Positions 33,301-36,635 of a DNA stretch of 64,000 nt are shown piece after piece. Origin of the DNA: BAIKAL-G1 sp943369525 (GTDB lineage Bacteria; Cyanobacteriota; Cyanobacteriia; PCC-6307; Cyanobiaceae); contig CALRNL020000003.1 of the NCBI GenBank assembly GCA_943369525.1, forward strand, positions 1 through 64,000, in the 5' to 3' direction. The notes under the pieces are model-generated. The model ran no database searches. It saw only the letters and a program-made list of their open reading frames with translations, and was not told the origin of the DNA. Each line of letters opens with the position of its first letter. Positions within the stretch are counted from its first letter, which is position 1. The position numbers were made by a program, and so were the translations under genes.

Positions 33301-33508
33301 GACGGAGTCTACCTATTTGGCGCCGATTGCCCAGGTGAATGGCAATACCTTTGTTGCCTTTGCCCAAGGCAACCAAGATGGCATTGGGCACTTTGTTACC
33401 CTTGGCAATGGAACGTTTGGCTTGGAAGACCTCTACGGCGGTGGAGATCGTGATTTTAATGACGTTGAGTTTGGTTTTGCATTCAAGTCGATCACGTCTC
33501 TGGCCTAG
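15308..33508 (+). CDS. Giant 6066-residue repetitive secreted/surface protein
   Basis: One uninterrupted frame of 18.2 kb. There is no N-terminal signal peptide, as expected for type I secretion. Approximate domains: residues 1-250, Trp-rich propeller-like; 270-650, Gly-rich with hydrophobic segments; 747-1040, a sialidase-like beta-propeller block, repeated at 3545-3835 and more weakly at 4067-4320 and 4697-4865; 1752-1905, two tandem ISGPGIAxGTIITA modules; 1910-2295, LamG/concanavalin-like jellyroll; 2690-3350, 4380-4600 and 5068-5100, integrin-type FG-GAP repeats with calcium loops such as DINGDGFAD; 5111-5165, RTX-like GNDTLIGTPLADVIY; 5355-5460, Calx-beta-like; 6005-6066, DUF4114-like end GGGDRDFNDVEFGF. 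The Asp/Asn/Gly loops imply Ca2+ binding. Cysteines are very rare. GC content is clearly below the flanks. Giant proteins of this style in marine Synechococcus (for example SwmB) serve cell-surface motility or defence; here adhesion, motility or grazing protection are only possibilities. Confidence 0.88.
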   Translation: MPYASSIQVVNDANGVAHGFLADNGAIWQCQWDSQAQVWAQGQTVPLAFGGEKLQALYLDQLWPGAQASTGSPGSQGLNPGIVLAYRVGSGRNAEIFASFGQWDSSGELTWSVPIQLTNDQLDEQAFSIVPALGSAGGFSLVVQKRQAETPSSTLIDQLGQASADVLAAKVEASLSGERPDSDLYTTPFSLAASASTPGWGVLNSAGSNFSAPITAAPAPSAIAASPIPLGGNTQLSRQQLPTNGSSQPTPTLLTASSSEGGSGGVNDSQAGNYTGKLAGSWGKSGQWRAGMISGSNLTRWEFQFLLSKHEESAGHGHGGSIAHGATANLEAGSSHNSAQFRWEGSFGIRNIGAGLTSNNTMKLSFGYGDTEHGNSLRSKALADGSEGGFSFTGYVGLGGMLVSQYVYQGSGGLMANVALNPSQKLQQVVTQESVGIDLMGRMRYIAPGGNSIKVTLSDFIGYMWSQQVTNEQNIPSWIADFGYYSGMVGNVEKMGKAAYGAIGAIGKGGKSIMYKLVLGSWFPSTPKTAGERAAGEENSGIGDQHKLGYKVLNWFNAIYGTALAVTTPVALQAIKGLNTENSSGIQNETELIMRALYHSVIGIELKVENKLEKYLKGAEKGSLEDKLYIAAGAALPLGGFMPLISYYHSFSSGSHTAETQTDSNADGVYPSETTTEAATTSETVYNGSQPGSATPYTYTPSTANNIYLGSGDLSSQSTPVARPVGVAGFGGLVGSSASSDLCIPSSPATPALARNGNTVYSAVQGQNDNYIYWNFSTDGGLTWSYWQQLPSGMTSVLPPSLAVVDGILYLSYLGDGNNEINITRLDPSSYSWSNQYVIPGQSAAYASLVAETVESSQNLTVYYVSNDSADQILKTTSATPESSNDWTSPVHIQSNTTSGFQTASGPLAVTSYQDQTFIAYQGGTIATPSDEIYITSSAGSSQTNKGLYYPNQGTFAAASGSGVGLTNSSNGLILSYANSDSPNALQIKQLAYSSPLLTEEGYWYPWQSDSLPTAANLSNDVSILSLDGSSELVLAGVNTAASDCGLKLISLSTYGLGLNATNSDLASLPLTLVNAGSGLNDGSYSNVAILGVTIKGGLQDAALASFTVSEGSIDPTTFKITRAGNYLALPQTSATGLNSTYALLLDVFTTGIANPPSSDDNLAGNPFANLPLITVPSGAVAISLLNVDGMQSASSQSPLAIQSIQSIQTISVPSASQPAAVNYPQYNPKTAKTEPQPANNNATYIYSDVAFKLLNQTQQVIAPLNPDVTATVYLNAGVIQRVELSGPLLFVADTGSAAASSNGFSLQLELPEAVVSSLPANTAPPVYAVNPQSLALNNFVEDEQFSGQSGAANAGVYLSAGLSDQLPLYSSMGAWPVQNRVTYVATDANGTQSLVYLNGLLKSTGPGFTPAAATTAADLATEDIFTNRDILFTAASAPSAATIAGPASSTYANKTFVAWVEASDPVIPMGSSSAADNFQAFMDAFYGDQRINYRINTGGNTWVAPDLAELYHPKGAIIRNLQVVNVADPNQSGQERTLLVWTEASIAAIKGAVESFGSSGSISTPIPTSIKVGWLNPNPNLQSYQWADLFADANGQSTIQTIPWDPTRDVGLDIDDISVASLSLLAAGANGLMVETPVISWSQDVRTPYRESVLNDKPSIYLDLGHLQAGVNAINIGATKDTSTTATIASDTGLSFAIQGALPASQASAVQNSDGTGVLTTGMGTRNSSISQILNNIAAGDLTSIPDPIALFTGSIKSSTGSNGITTTTLTVTSLTQGSLNVGDVISGPGIAAGTIITAVTPGNPSNGTGSYTLNASQSVASTGMIGTPNVGVCTFTGSITDTLLTVISLTQGHLYVGDQISGPGIAPGTIITAINTVNPTNGTGTYSINTSQNVEASTLVSTPGLPTTPYTIEFWAQVQSDSNANGAGLVALGQPSSGAIGEPTAPANWLLTSSFVVNQITYSEAAARGLAPIPSTVSDPGNTVYGWGWAVLAQGANDTAIEGGTGGSNLYSNAVQINNFVSGSTLAGVDSFLQAYSLNSADLQGLNGTSASTIAQVPLTQLQFSTAIDSVGNQPNSSLNAIALDTSSAVLNEGLVLNSTVTASNSLSTMFNNLWEFQLKTGEAKVNFSLAPSPSATTSATPSALTSESYSGYKLDFTVIPGTAVSVNSDGHFVFDVGANTSLSSAQLASSSDFRDGNWHYVVASYLPAYQSYNVEGNITQLPGMSGTATLYVDNKLVASQVNVLDAYAPVSPNDQAVLLANNVGGAIDQLAFYGKALSSVDITANTSGLWPAPSASDALGLLSTAGYGIANHTPDLGAIPGGVNAHWYARKVNPNDALLGTYYSTFTPDGKGGGSWTPASNFNPSLQVQATLPSAAPPKGVQDALVIAIPTSALTTNLANDRLTGVTVTLTNNEDNSKATLQLTPEQVLLGGNSLQSLQPFATADNFLYTVMTDAPSFNLLISKDQLPHAATNSNPNSYYADQYTATYTLNFVEQSAGSPSVSYQISSPSPVVLNQKVSSVLSADTLSSGQLAASQKRSKVLATASVIEQAPLQLKYIDSGEILTSSSTAAAAAGSGSVATPAPSFGTSQVVGSFASSGITNGWLAIAQPQSINAASNPAGRIWIQYTGQSTKGIPSSTSAQAPSTWLNALSQSNFSPDVPNLPLLGAAYNASSAGGLLIQADPTVGWGENFGQTMLVADVNDDGVDDLVIAAPQANGGGRVYIIDGNWIAANLTSANGNTILNLANPNGIGNYVTVLAPSSASSPDNSSAAGFGSALAYNSSSKTLWIGAPNYLSQLNPNDATNLQPIGALYSYTSSSQTWGTGVASTLSDPILGTGGSATSLELSGTATTIYWGSQFGSAIAVDSTSGAMAVSAPGVCAAMVYSGTEGVQQQVTNGSMKPSDTYGDGALIKIQLPGTGDLPTNVSTANGTTASAFVDIVSQDKSAQKQNGGEETTYMQNLKALQVDTIAKATVFNNQALQVSAVGAVYLFNSSSTSPAPANASSTYYGPNPWNVLGASGFGSSLAFGDLANTNKAAILAVGADQTGGSGAVYFIDTSSQPKSTLGDNQYLAHLASGLTLYGAQAQDHFGNGLVNLGDTNNDGYDDVLIQAFNASSGAGNGYVLFGSDNLIDSKDVNNLGSGNVAKGSAGHIKQASGSSFTASLLTELGDGLSSNTGQGTFGAGDINGDGLADIPLGSGPNGSAYLTWGHPYLEAITNLQLDKLASNTGYMLDGLAKTNQASLRSIGDFNGDGYGDFISIQAGPVLTTVRLELGANTQEVLADYPYNFYSFTVSNDTQISAAGDINGDGFADIALLLNQDLSPTSQGAGSTVGVLYGRLTQELPVGSGFGYLSPVNTSSQPLTALPGLAVSGGLSDAQPAIISVGNLLYAVVKGDGATSLWFAQSSDAGQTWTGWTDLTATQSGLASNLAPSLAYFNGRLYLAFLNTAATPTLSLSSWDPNSNTPSSWSTPTALGDGTDAASFSSKFSPQLIDRGDALGVVWVDATTGTLSASYSITPDQATALGGLGAPTPWSPLDGGSSPATPALARIGNTVYMAVQGNGDNYIYWNSSSDGGVTWGSAWNQLPTGMTSAKPPSLAVVNGTLYLSYLGYGNNEINITSLDASSNSWSNQYVIPGQSATYASLVAETVGTGQQLAVYYVSNDSTDRILKAYSTTPGGSTATGWTSDVQIQYNSSTGVQTASGPLAVTSYENQTYIAYLGGTTASPSNTIYVTTSAGSSAATDGTYFPVQSTFTAASGSGLGLTNAASGLILSYAKAGSPNTLQLKQLSPQAGQWVTTDSYAESLPTSLSSDVSILSLDGDSGPGLVLAGINTSGATSSYGVQTSLLYPVNSDSSWNTPRQLLERVAVNGTTVYQPIVATAAPSLTWLGQDALVAVENSGTVNVYGAIPSSLSWQLASSFTAASGSPQISTAPVLATTDTGLALTYGTSDGAINLNRLNLLNSQGDVLADPQPWSSTVLNQANGGLTSNLATVPLSVDGTLLLANVRSANDQIWLNAVPSLGDPASTTWLNTTVQLGSNLGQRAGTQNTVGAFVAGNWSSSNIGGGTPAQASVAYGNDTVYVAVTGNPSTTGSGKNESTQYLLYYNSSSDNGTDWAGWSAIDSSNESNQQPSIAYFNGKLYLCYIAFGSGNLNLISYDGSSWSSQVQVNKIDATSASMVVEGNNLAIYYTNSNSDILKTFTSTPSSNSGWTNTSVYSSANSSITASSQLALTRFNGQTYLAYQGGTRTSPSSEISIYTAVDSVSNSTSSPIWTELSAPAGISPNANGIGLTSNDQGLILTYTDASSATLASIQMSNADVNSWVSQQNSEVLASNVGYTPLITNSVTTPLLIVGVATNSDINVQQNQIPVVLNAELTGSSLSALGDINGDGMDDLLVSANNVAFAPNGDFDSTEAQLVTGVRFVLGSGSAQSLIANNSASAPEQTVQIAAPSNNSPLILGSTPAAVLNGAGQLSLNSVTGRYLNQISSTAPTPLSSAVITATPSNVTSLQQLFANAKVDSSTSLTGKSTNLSGSLSLQTLGGYGDLNGDGSIDYLAADGLHQIATAGSGTNFFSLWSIRAAGDVNGNGLDDVILALTPQGPAYVPNQDGSPSAIASVLVDGSLFKVDPINNTFSLANLRSPLNPYNGGEVYDVTSATNSNYLPLLQNWFDPILSFQPGSLSSVSVGSATSVGGAKTQVAPAVVVDELGNPTLFFSGFTSGSGIYMATQDQATGTWTQASLGSKMNNINYESSPSAVIYNGTLYLAYIDSSGYLYIAYASATTNGQPTDYSTANWTSYQIITDTDQVQESSRYSPALVVEEGRLALYFASNNGSSGSSNDYGTTQYLRYLYSNNPDAASPSWGIKPASSSSTQSSSSGALPYVGESTTLNFASGTSTDQIACSSSISATTFQGITVLAMTGNGGGNSNNISSIRIVTAPSANPKPNDNWLYWANPTASTAYNNINGNGYIGLTTDQSLLYISTASGYTTSQIASLSPVPEQLGQYTLGSSYEGPSSLNTLGNPNIFMQQGVPMLAWANNSQNLQIAELDITVGSPLQQSLSGYSVDGNIDVNGDGFTDILLSDPSDPAMAVDNQYVLFGGDYLNIASQVGTAGNDTLIGTPLADVIYTLSGADGVQSNGGADVIYTGSGDDQISIADNAFLRIDAGSGFDQLRLQGQAGQSYDFTLNVTAPQYFAGTKLKDIELISSVDYGSNTLSFDAAAINAINPDRILFLTPDSSDFINLSTEFERNQSFDTSYGGSLWSAYAAGSAGTTNPTLAYVRVPDGETASSWLSTQVRAGGPSSASLQSSVALSSAQAASAPLSTAALAASSLQSPSPSAAAPAAANPSMVAGSTNFGDGLTITAYRTTPGSGLARFQISRNGDLSRSQLISYVSSSLNSSAEPGRHYMPVAGLLRLEPGQATADISVPVDGAAMAALRNGTLSLQVAELDDLGQKQAHLLLDGAPTSAGLRPVLSGLNLQVDQAGLSPSLGFRADINKAASAKGLASTLNLKVLRRQSADSSVSDSKTRTQSLVISEGALAKFDQDGLNNGQVELQFDLNATTGSIQLQAASPQMNPLLLSKLDPTRKPSTVGIDLTTTSLDAIPLATPPVGVVLNKTAVDFTVAADSSGRSKLFLDLTQVGDDLQISETNGKEIKRKANTQLVYYGIDANGTLSPLTYNPSQRAGARFYDIGGDGIADFVSLIFVDGGMGDTGPKGDGKIHDPSTAGVVNLVDVVLTATDQQTLQAASKTNTTAPASLVLSAKVLGRAATVNQVGYVVLDSTDTLSFDSIFADISLLKSRSQVLFSTLKSSNVLASEASLSRDILLVNGQSIRFFEVSNGTLDQLSSTRDGRLSILSNGGFSGDSRSVNVFSGSGSSFSLSLVDGDQGLNALINQEQGLAPVLDFTSFTADQVVNGTLLMAREASFDSVTGFYRTQDLNGTVWIDPSNHAMGTITPGQVGFTAADYGAAALKNMVDSLSGLQVANLQVNSRVISLTESTYLAPIAQVNGNTFVAFAQGNQDGIGHFVTLGNGTFGLEDLYGGGDRDFNDVEFGFAFKSITSLA
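17546..18440 (+). repeat. Giant gene internal repeat, copy 1 (propeller block)
   Basis: This segment encodes about 300 residues starting SPATPALARNGNTVY. It is matched along its length by 25940-26820. Shared landmarks are PPSLAVV, LYLSYLG, NNEINIT, YVIPGQSA, YASLVAETV, YYVSNDS, ASGPLAVTSY and SNDVSILSLDG/SSDVSILSLDG. The DNA around 17736-17781 and 26132-26177 is nearly identical, which indicates a recent duplication or gene conversion. Confidence 0.9.
20564..21020 (+). repeat. Tandem two-copy module in the giant gene
   Basis: Two adjacent modules of about 70-80 residues encode SLTQGxLxVGDxISGPGIAxG-type strands followed by TIITA, an NGTG turn and SxNxSQxVxxS. Copy 1 is about 20564-20812 and copy 2 about 20814-21020. 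ACAATCATTACGGCC is shared exactly. The motif resembles small beta modules common in phage tail and surface proteins. Confidence 0.8.
25940..26820 (+). repeat. Giant gene internal repeat, copy 2 (propeller block)
   Basis: Second copy of the block described at 17546-18440, starting SPATPALARIGNTVY. It is preceded at about 25435-25860 by a more divergent relative (LSDAQPAIISVGNLLYAVVKG, SSDAGQTWTGWTDL), so duplication of whole propeller blades has occurred more than once. Confidence 0.9.
27508..28262 (+). repeat. Giant gene internal repeat, copy 3 (diverged)
   Basis: The order of motifs is the same as in copies 1 and 2 (ASVAYGNDTVYVAVTG, YYNSSSDNGTDW, PSIAYFNGKLYLCYIAFGSG, MVVEGNNLAIYYTNSNSD, SSQLALTRFNGQTYLAYQGGT, GIGLTSNDQGLILTYTD), but similarity is at protein level only. 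This part of the gene is the most A+T-rich. A weaker fourth relative lies at about 29400-29900. Confidence 0.75.
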
Positions 33509-33556
33509 TCTTGTTTCTCTGATCGATTGATCCGATCTTCTGCGGTTGGTTGATGC

Positions 33557-33585
33557 CCGCTGGCCCTAGGGCCGGCGGTTTTTGT
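33557..33585 (+). terminator. Strong intrinsic terminator after the giant gene
   Basis: CCGCTGGCC pairs with GGCCGGCGG (one T-G wobble) around CTAG and is followed by TTTTTGTTTTG. It lies 48 bases after the giant gene's stop. The rest of the gap to ruvC (to 33835) shows no convincing gene and presumably holds the ruvC promoter. Confidence 0.88.
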
Positions 33586-33835
33586 TTTGTTTGAAGCAGT
33601 CCGACCTTGGTGCTTGCTTATTGTTTTGCCGCCAATTTGAGCGAATTTGGCAGCGGCTTGATTCTTGTTCGCGGCTTGTTCAGCGCCCTGGTTTTCCTCC
33701 AAAGTCGATGGGTGCTGTGACCTGTTTAATCACTATTGTTTCTGCTGATACCCTGCTTGAGCGTTGCTTGCGACCGTGGGACCCTAGGTTTGCCCGGCTT
33801 GGATCAGGCTGGTTTTCCCTATCCGTTGTCTGGCC

Positions 33836-34300
33836 ATGAGGATCCTCGGCCTTGATCCCGGCCTGGCCCGGGTCGGCTATGGCGTGATCGATTTCGAGGC
33901 CGGCCAGCAGCGCATGCTTGATTGCGGCATGATCAGCACCGATCCGGGCCGCTGCGAAGGCGATCGGATGGTGGAAATTGCCTCCGACCTGCGCCAGTTG
34001 TTGCGCCGCTGGCAACCTGACCTCGCGGCAGTGGAAAAGTTTTTCTTCTATCGCTCCAGCACCACCATTTCGGTGGTTCAGGCCCGGGGCGTGTTGATTA
34101 TGACCCTGGCCCGCTTCAAGGTGCCGGTGGTGGAGTTCCCGCCGATGCAGATCAAGTTGGCCCTGGCCGGCCACGGCCACGCCGATAAGGCCGATGTGTT
34201 GGCGGCGGTGATGCGGGAGCTCAACCTCAGCGATCCCCCCCGCCCCGACGATGCCGCCGATGCCCTGGCTGTGGCCCTCACGGGCTGGTTCCAGCGCTGA
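33836..34300 (+). CDS. ruvC: Holliday junction resolvase RuvC
   Basis: RuvC is the dimeric endonuclease that cuts Holliday junctions after RuvAB branch migration. The 154-residue product has the four acidic metal ligands of the RNase H-like fold: Asp7 in ILGLDPGLARVGYG, Glu67 in VEKFFFY, and Asp139 and Asp142 in PDDAADALAVAL. The HGHADKADV segment is also conserved. ATG 33836 is the natural start, with GTTGTCTGGCC just upstream. It follows the giant gene's terminator and is therefore separately transcribed. It is followed two bases later by the cyclo-ligase gene, suggesting an operon. Confidence 0.95.
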   Translation: MRILGLDPGLARVGYGVIDFEAGQQRMLDCGMISTDPGRCEGDRMVEIASDLRQLLRRWQPDLAAVEKFFFYRSSTTISVVQARGVLIMTLARFKVPVVEFPPMQIKLALAGHGHADKADVLAAVMRELNLSDPPRPDDAADALAVALTGWFQR

Positions 34301-34302
34301 CC

Positions 34303-34995
34303 ATGGAGCACGGCAGGGATCAGGCAACGGACCAGGGCAAGCCCCAGGGGCAGGCCAAGCCCCAGGGGCAGGCCCAGGATGGGGTCATCGATCCCCCCAG
34401 CGCCAAGGCCCGCTGGCGCCAGCGGCTGCGTCCGCTGCGGCTTGACCAGGCCCGGTTTTGTCAGGCCGAGATCCTTGCCGTGGCTCGTCTGGAGTTGGGT
34501 GGGTTGCTGCCGTTAGGCAAAAGGCTGGGCCTCTACTGGCCCCTGGCCGGCGAATTCGACCTGCGCGGCCTGGCGGACCTGCCTGGCGAACCAGCTGGTG
34601 AGGGCCTGGCCGACCAGCTGGCCTTGCCGGCCGTGGCCGGTGTCTCCGGCCAGGGGCAGCTGGAGTATCGGGCCTGGCACCCGGGGGAGCCCTTGGAGCC
34701 TGACCGCTGCCGCATTCCAGCGCCCCTGGGGCCGGCCCTGACCCCAGGGGCGCTGGGGCTATTGCTGGTGCCCGCCCTCGGTTTCGATCGCCAGGGGATC
34801 CGCCTGGGCTCCGGTGGCGGCTGGTACGACCGCCTGCGCGCCGATCCGGCCTGGCGGGCCGTGCCGGCCCTGGCGGTGCTGCCGGCCGCCTGCCTGGTGG
34901 AGCAGCTGCCCCGGGATCCCTGGGATGTGCCCTTCGATGGCTGGCTGGATGAGAAGGGGGTTCACCCTGTGCCTTCTGGCCGGCCCCAGGCCTAG
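34303..34995 (+). CDS. 5-formyltetrahydrofolate cyclo-ligase
   Basis: The enzyme (5,10-methenyl-THF synthetase) converts 5-formyl-THF to methenyl-THF with ATP, returning folate to the active one-carbon pool. The 230-residue product contains the signature LLLVPALGFDRQGIRLGSGGGWYDRL, the N-terminal basic stretch AKARWRQRLRPLR and the LGLYWPLAGEFDLRGL segment typical of the family. The first ~25 residues are Gln/Gly/Pro-rich and contain an 18-base tandem duplication (KPQGQA repeated), so translation may begin later than ATG 34303. Only two bases separate it from the ruvC stop. Confidence 0.88.
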   Translation: MEHGRDQATDQGKPQGQAKPQGQAQDGVIDPPSAKARWRQRLRPLRLDQARFCQAEILAVARLELGGLLPLGKRLGLYWPLAGEFDLRGLADLPGEPAGEGLADQLALPAVAGVSGQGQLEYRAWHPGEPLEPDRCRIPAPLGPALTPGALGLLLVPALGFDRQGIRLGSGGGWYDRLRADPAWRAVPALAVLPAACLVEQLPRDPWDVPFDGWLDEKGVHPVPSGRPQA

Positions 34996-35096
34996 GCCGT
35001 CGGTTACCGCCCTTGACGGCCCGTTAACGATTCCCCCGGGGGCCAGCGGTTCAGGCCTTCCTTTGCCAAGATCCATGGGTTGCCCGTTGAGCTGCC

Positions 35097-35300
35097 TTGG
35101 ATTCCCTGGCCCCCCACCAGCTGCGTTCGCCCGCCAGCCGCCGTTCCAACGCTGGTTCCGCCAGCGCGGCCGAGCGGGTGCTCCACTCCGAACTCAAGGG
35201 CCGCAACCAGGACAACGATGCCCTGTCGATGATGGTGAGCTCGATGGTGCGCATGGTGCAGGCCGGCAAGGGCAGCGATAGCCGTTGGTCCGCGTCCTGA
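35097..35300 (+). CDS. Small hypothetical protein
   Basis: A 67-residue frame with TTG start and strongly GC-rich third positions. The second half is likely helical and amphipathic (LHSELKGRNQDNDALSMMVSSMVRMVQAG). No family is recognised. Codon pattern and the ordered helix favour a real gene over chance; the start codon is uncertain and no ribosome binding site stands out. Confidence 0.4.
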   Translation: MDSLAPHQLRSPASRRSNAGSASAAERVLHSELKGRNQDNDALSMMVSSMVRMVQAGKGSDSRWSAS

Positions 35301-35504
35301 CAGGCCCCTGGTCTGGCGATGGGTCCCCTTACGGAATCCAAGGGGAGCTGGGACGGTCTTCCTAGGCCCGTCAGGTCTGGTGTGATCGGTAGTTCCGGCC
35401 CAGGCCTAGTCTCAAGACGGCTTCAGCCGGTTTGCTCCCAGATCCAAGCCCTCGGCAACCGGGGTTGCAACCGGTACCGTTCAATTGCCCTTTGCGCCGT
35501 CGCC

Positions 35505-36071
35505 ATGACCCGCCCTGCAGCCCGGCCTGCTGCTGGCCAGTCCCCTGGCGTTAGCCGCTCCTCTGGCGCCGCCAGGCGGCAGGGCGGGGCCGCGGTTCTT
35601 GCTGCCCTGGTCAGCAGCGCAGCCCTCCTGGCCAGTGCGCCCCGGGTGGAGGCCCATGCCATCGAAAGCAGCCTCACCAGGGCGACCAGCCTCACCAACG
35701 GCCTGCTGTTGAGCAGCCAGTTCGGCAGCGGTCAACCGACGGTGGATGCCAAGGTGAGCCTGATTGCTCCGGGCGGCGCAGCGATCGAGCTCGGTCGCAC
35801 CGACGCCCAGGGCCAACTCAGTTTTGCCCTGCCCAAGGGCGCCAGTGGCGATTGGGAGCTGCTGGTGGATGGGGGCCCGGGCCACCGGGATTACCTGACC
35901 ATGCCGGTGCAGGCCGGTAAGGCCCAGCTCGATCGCCTCAGTGGGCGGGATCTGCCCGGCCTGGGCGAGTCCCTGGCCGCCCTGCTCCATCCCGGCGTGC
36001 TGGCCCTGGGCGGGCTCTGCGGCGGGGCTGGCGTGTTGATCGGCCTGGATCGTCGCCGGCGCCGTAGTTGA
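35505..36071 (+). CDS. Exported protein with a beta-sandwich domain and C-terminal membrane anchor
   Basis: The 188-residue product has an N-terminal signal (AVLAALVSSAALLASAPRVEA cut before HAIESSL). One beta-sandwich domain follows (VDAKVSLIAPGGAAIELGRT, DAQGQLSFALPKGASGDWEL, YLTMPVQAG), then a C-terminal transmembrane helix with a basic tail GLDRRRRRS. The layout recalls the periplasmic carboxypeptidase-regulatory-like NikL/CbiL accessory proteins of nickel/cobalt importers, with a His right after the predicted cleavage site, but no transporter genes are adjacent. Function is therefore open. The stop TGA overlaps the sufE start (TGATG), implying coupling. ATG 35505 is chosen as the first in-frame Met next to the signal sequence. 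Confidence 0.65.
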   Translation: MTRPAARPAAGQSPGVSRSSGAARRQGGAAVLAALVSSAALLASAPRVEAHAIESSLTRATSLTNGLLLSSQFGSGQPTVDAKVSLIAPGGAAIELGRTDAQGQLSFALPKGASGDWELLVDGGPGHRDYLTMPVQAGKAQLDRLSGRDLPGLGESLAALLHPGVLALGGLCGGAGVLIGLDRRRRRS

Positions 36072-36589
36072 TGGCCAGCGGTAGCCCGGCCCTGGATCGC
36101 ATTGTCGAGCGGCTTAAGGCCAGCTCCGATCCCAAGCGCCGCTATGAATATGTGCTCTGGCTCGCCAAGAAGCTGCAGCCGCTGCCGGAGGAATTCCGCC
36201 AGGACGTCTTCAAGGTGAAGGGCTGCGTGTCCCAGGTCTATGTGGTGGCCGAGTTGCAAGATGGCCGGCTTCACTGGCAGGGGGATTCCGATGCGGCGAT
36301 CACCAAGGGGCTCCTGGCCCTGTTGATGGAGGGTCTCGAGGGGCTCGAACCGGCCCAGGTGGCCAACCTTGATCCGGCCTTCCTGGCCGAAACGGGCTTG
36401 CAGGCCAGCCTTACGCCATCGCGGGCCAATGGCTTTCTCAACATCCTGGCGATGATGAAGGCCCAGGCCCGGGCCCTGCAGGCTGGCGGCGATGGGGCCC
36501 ACTCCCCCGCCGGTCCCGCTGCCAGCTCCGGTCCGGTTTCCCTTCCCAGCGCGTCCGTTCCCTATCCCAGCGCTGCGGTGGAACCGTGA
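36071..36589 (+). CDS. sufE: SufE-like cysteine desulfuration protein
   Basis: SufE accepts persulfide sulfur from the cysteine desulfurase SufS and passes it to the SufBCD scaffold for iron-sulfur cluster assembly, the main pathway in cyanobacteria. The acceptor cysteine lies in VFKVKGCVSQVYV, and the flanking RYEYVLWLAKKLQPLPEEF and LLALLMEGLEGLEPAQV segments are typical. Family members are about 140 residues; this 172-residue version carries an extra Ala/Pro/Ser-rich C-terminal tail. ATG 36071 shares its A with the preceding stop codon. The hom gene begins 46 bases after its stop. Confidence 0.92.
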   Translation: MASGSPALDRIVERLKASSDPKRRYEYVLWLAKKLQPLPEEFRQDVFKVKGCVSQVYVVAELQDGRLHWQGDSDAAITKGLLALLMEGLEGLEPAQVANLDPAFLAETGLQASLTPSRANGFLNILAMMKAQARALQAGGDGAHSPAGPAASSGPVSLPSASVPYPSAAVEP

Positions 36590-36635
36590 GGGGCGCGGTG
36601 ATTTCTAGGATCCCGTCTTTGACGGCAACGCGGGC

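Noticed and set aside
33582..33839. Open frame between the giant gene and ruvC
   Set aside because: It begins inside the T-run of the terminator and has no codon bias or recognisable motif.
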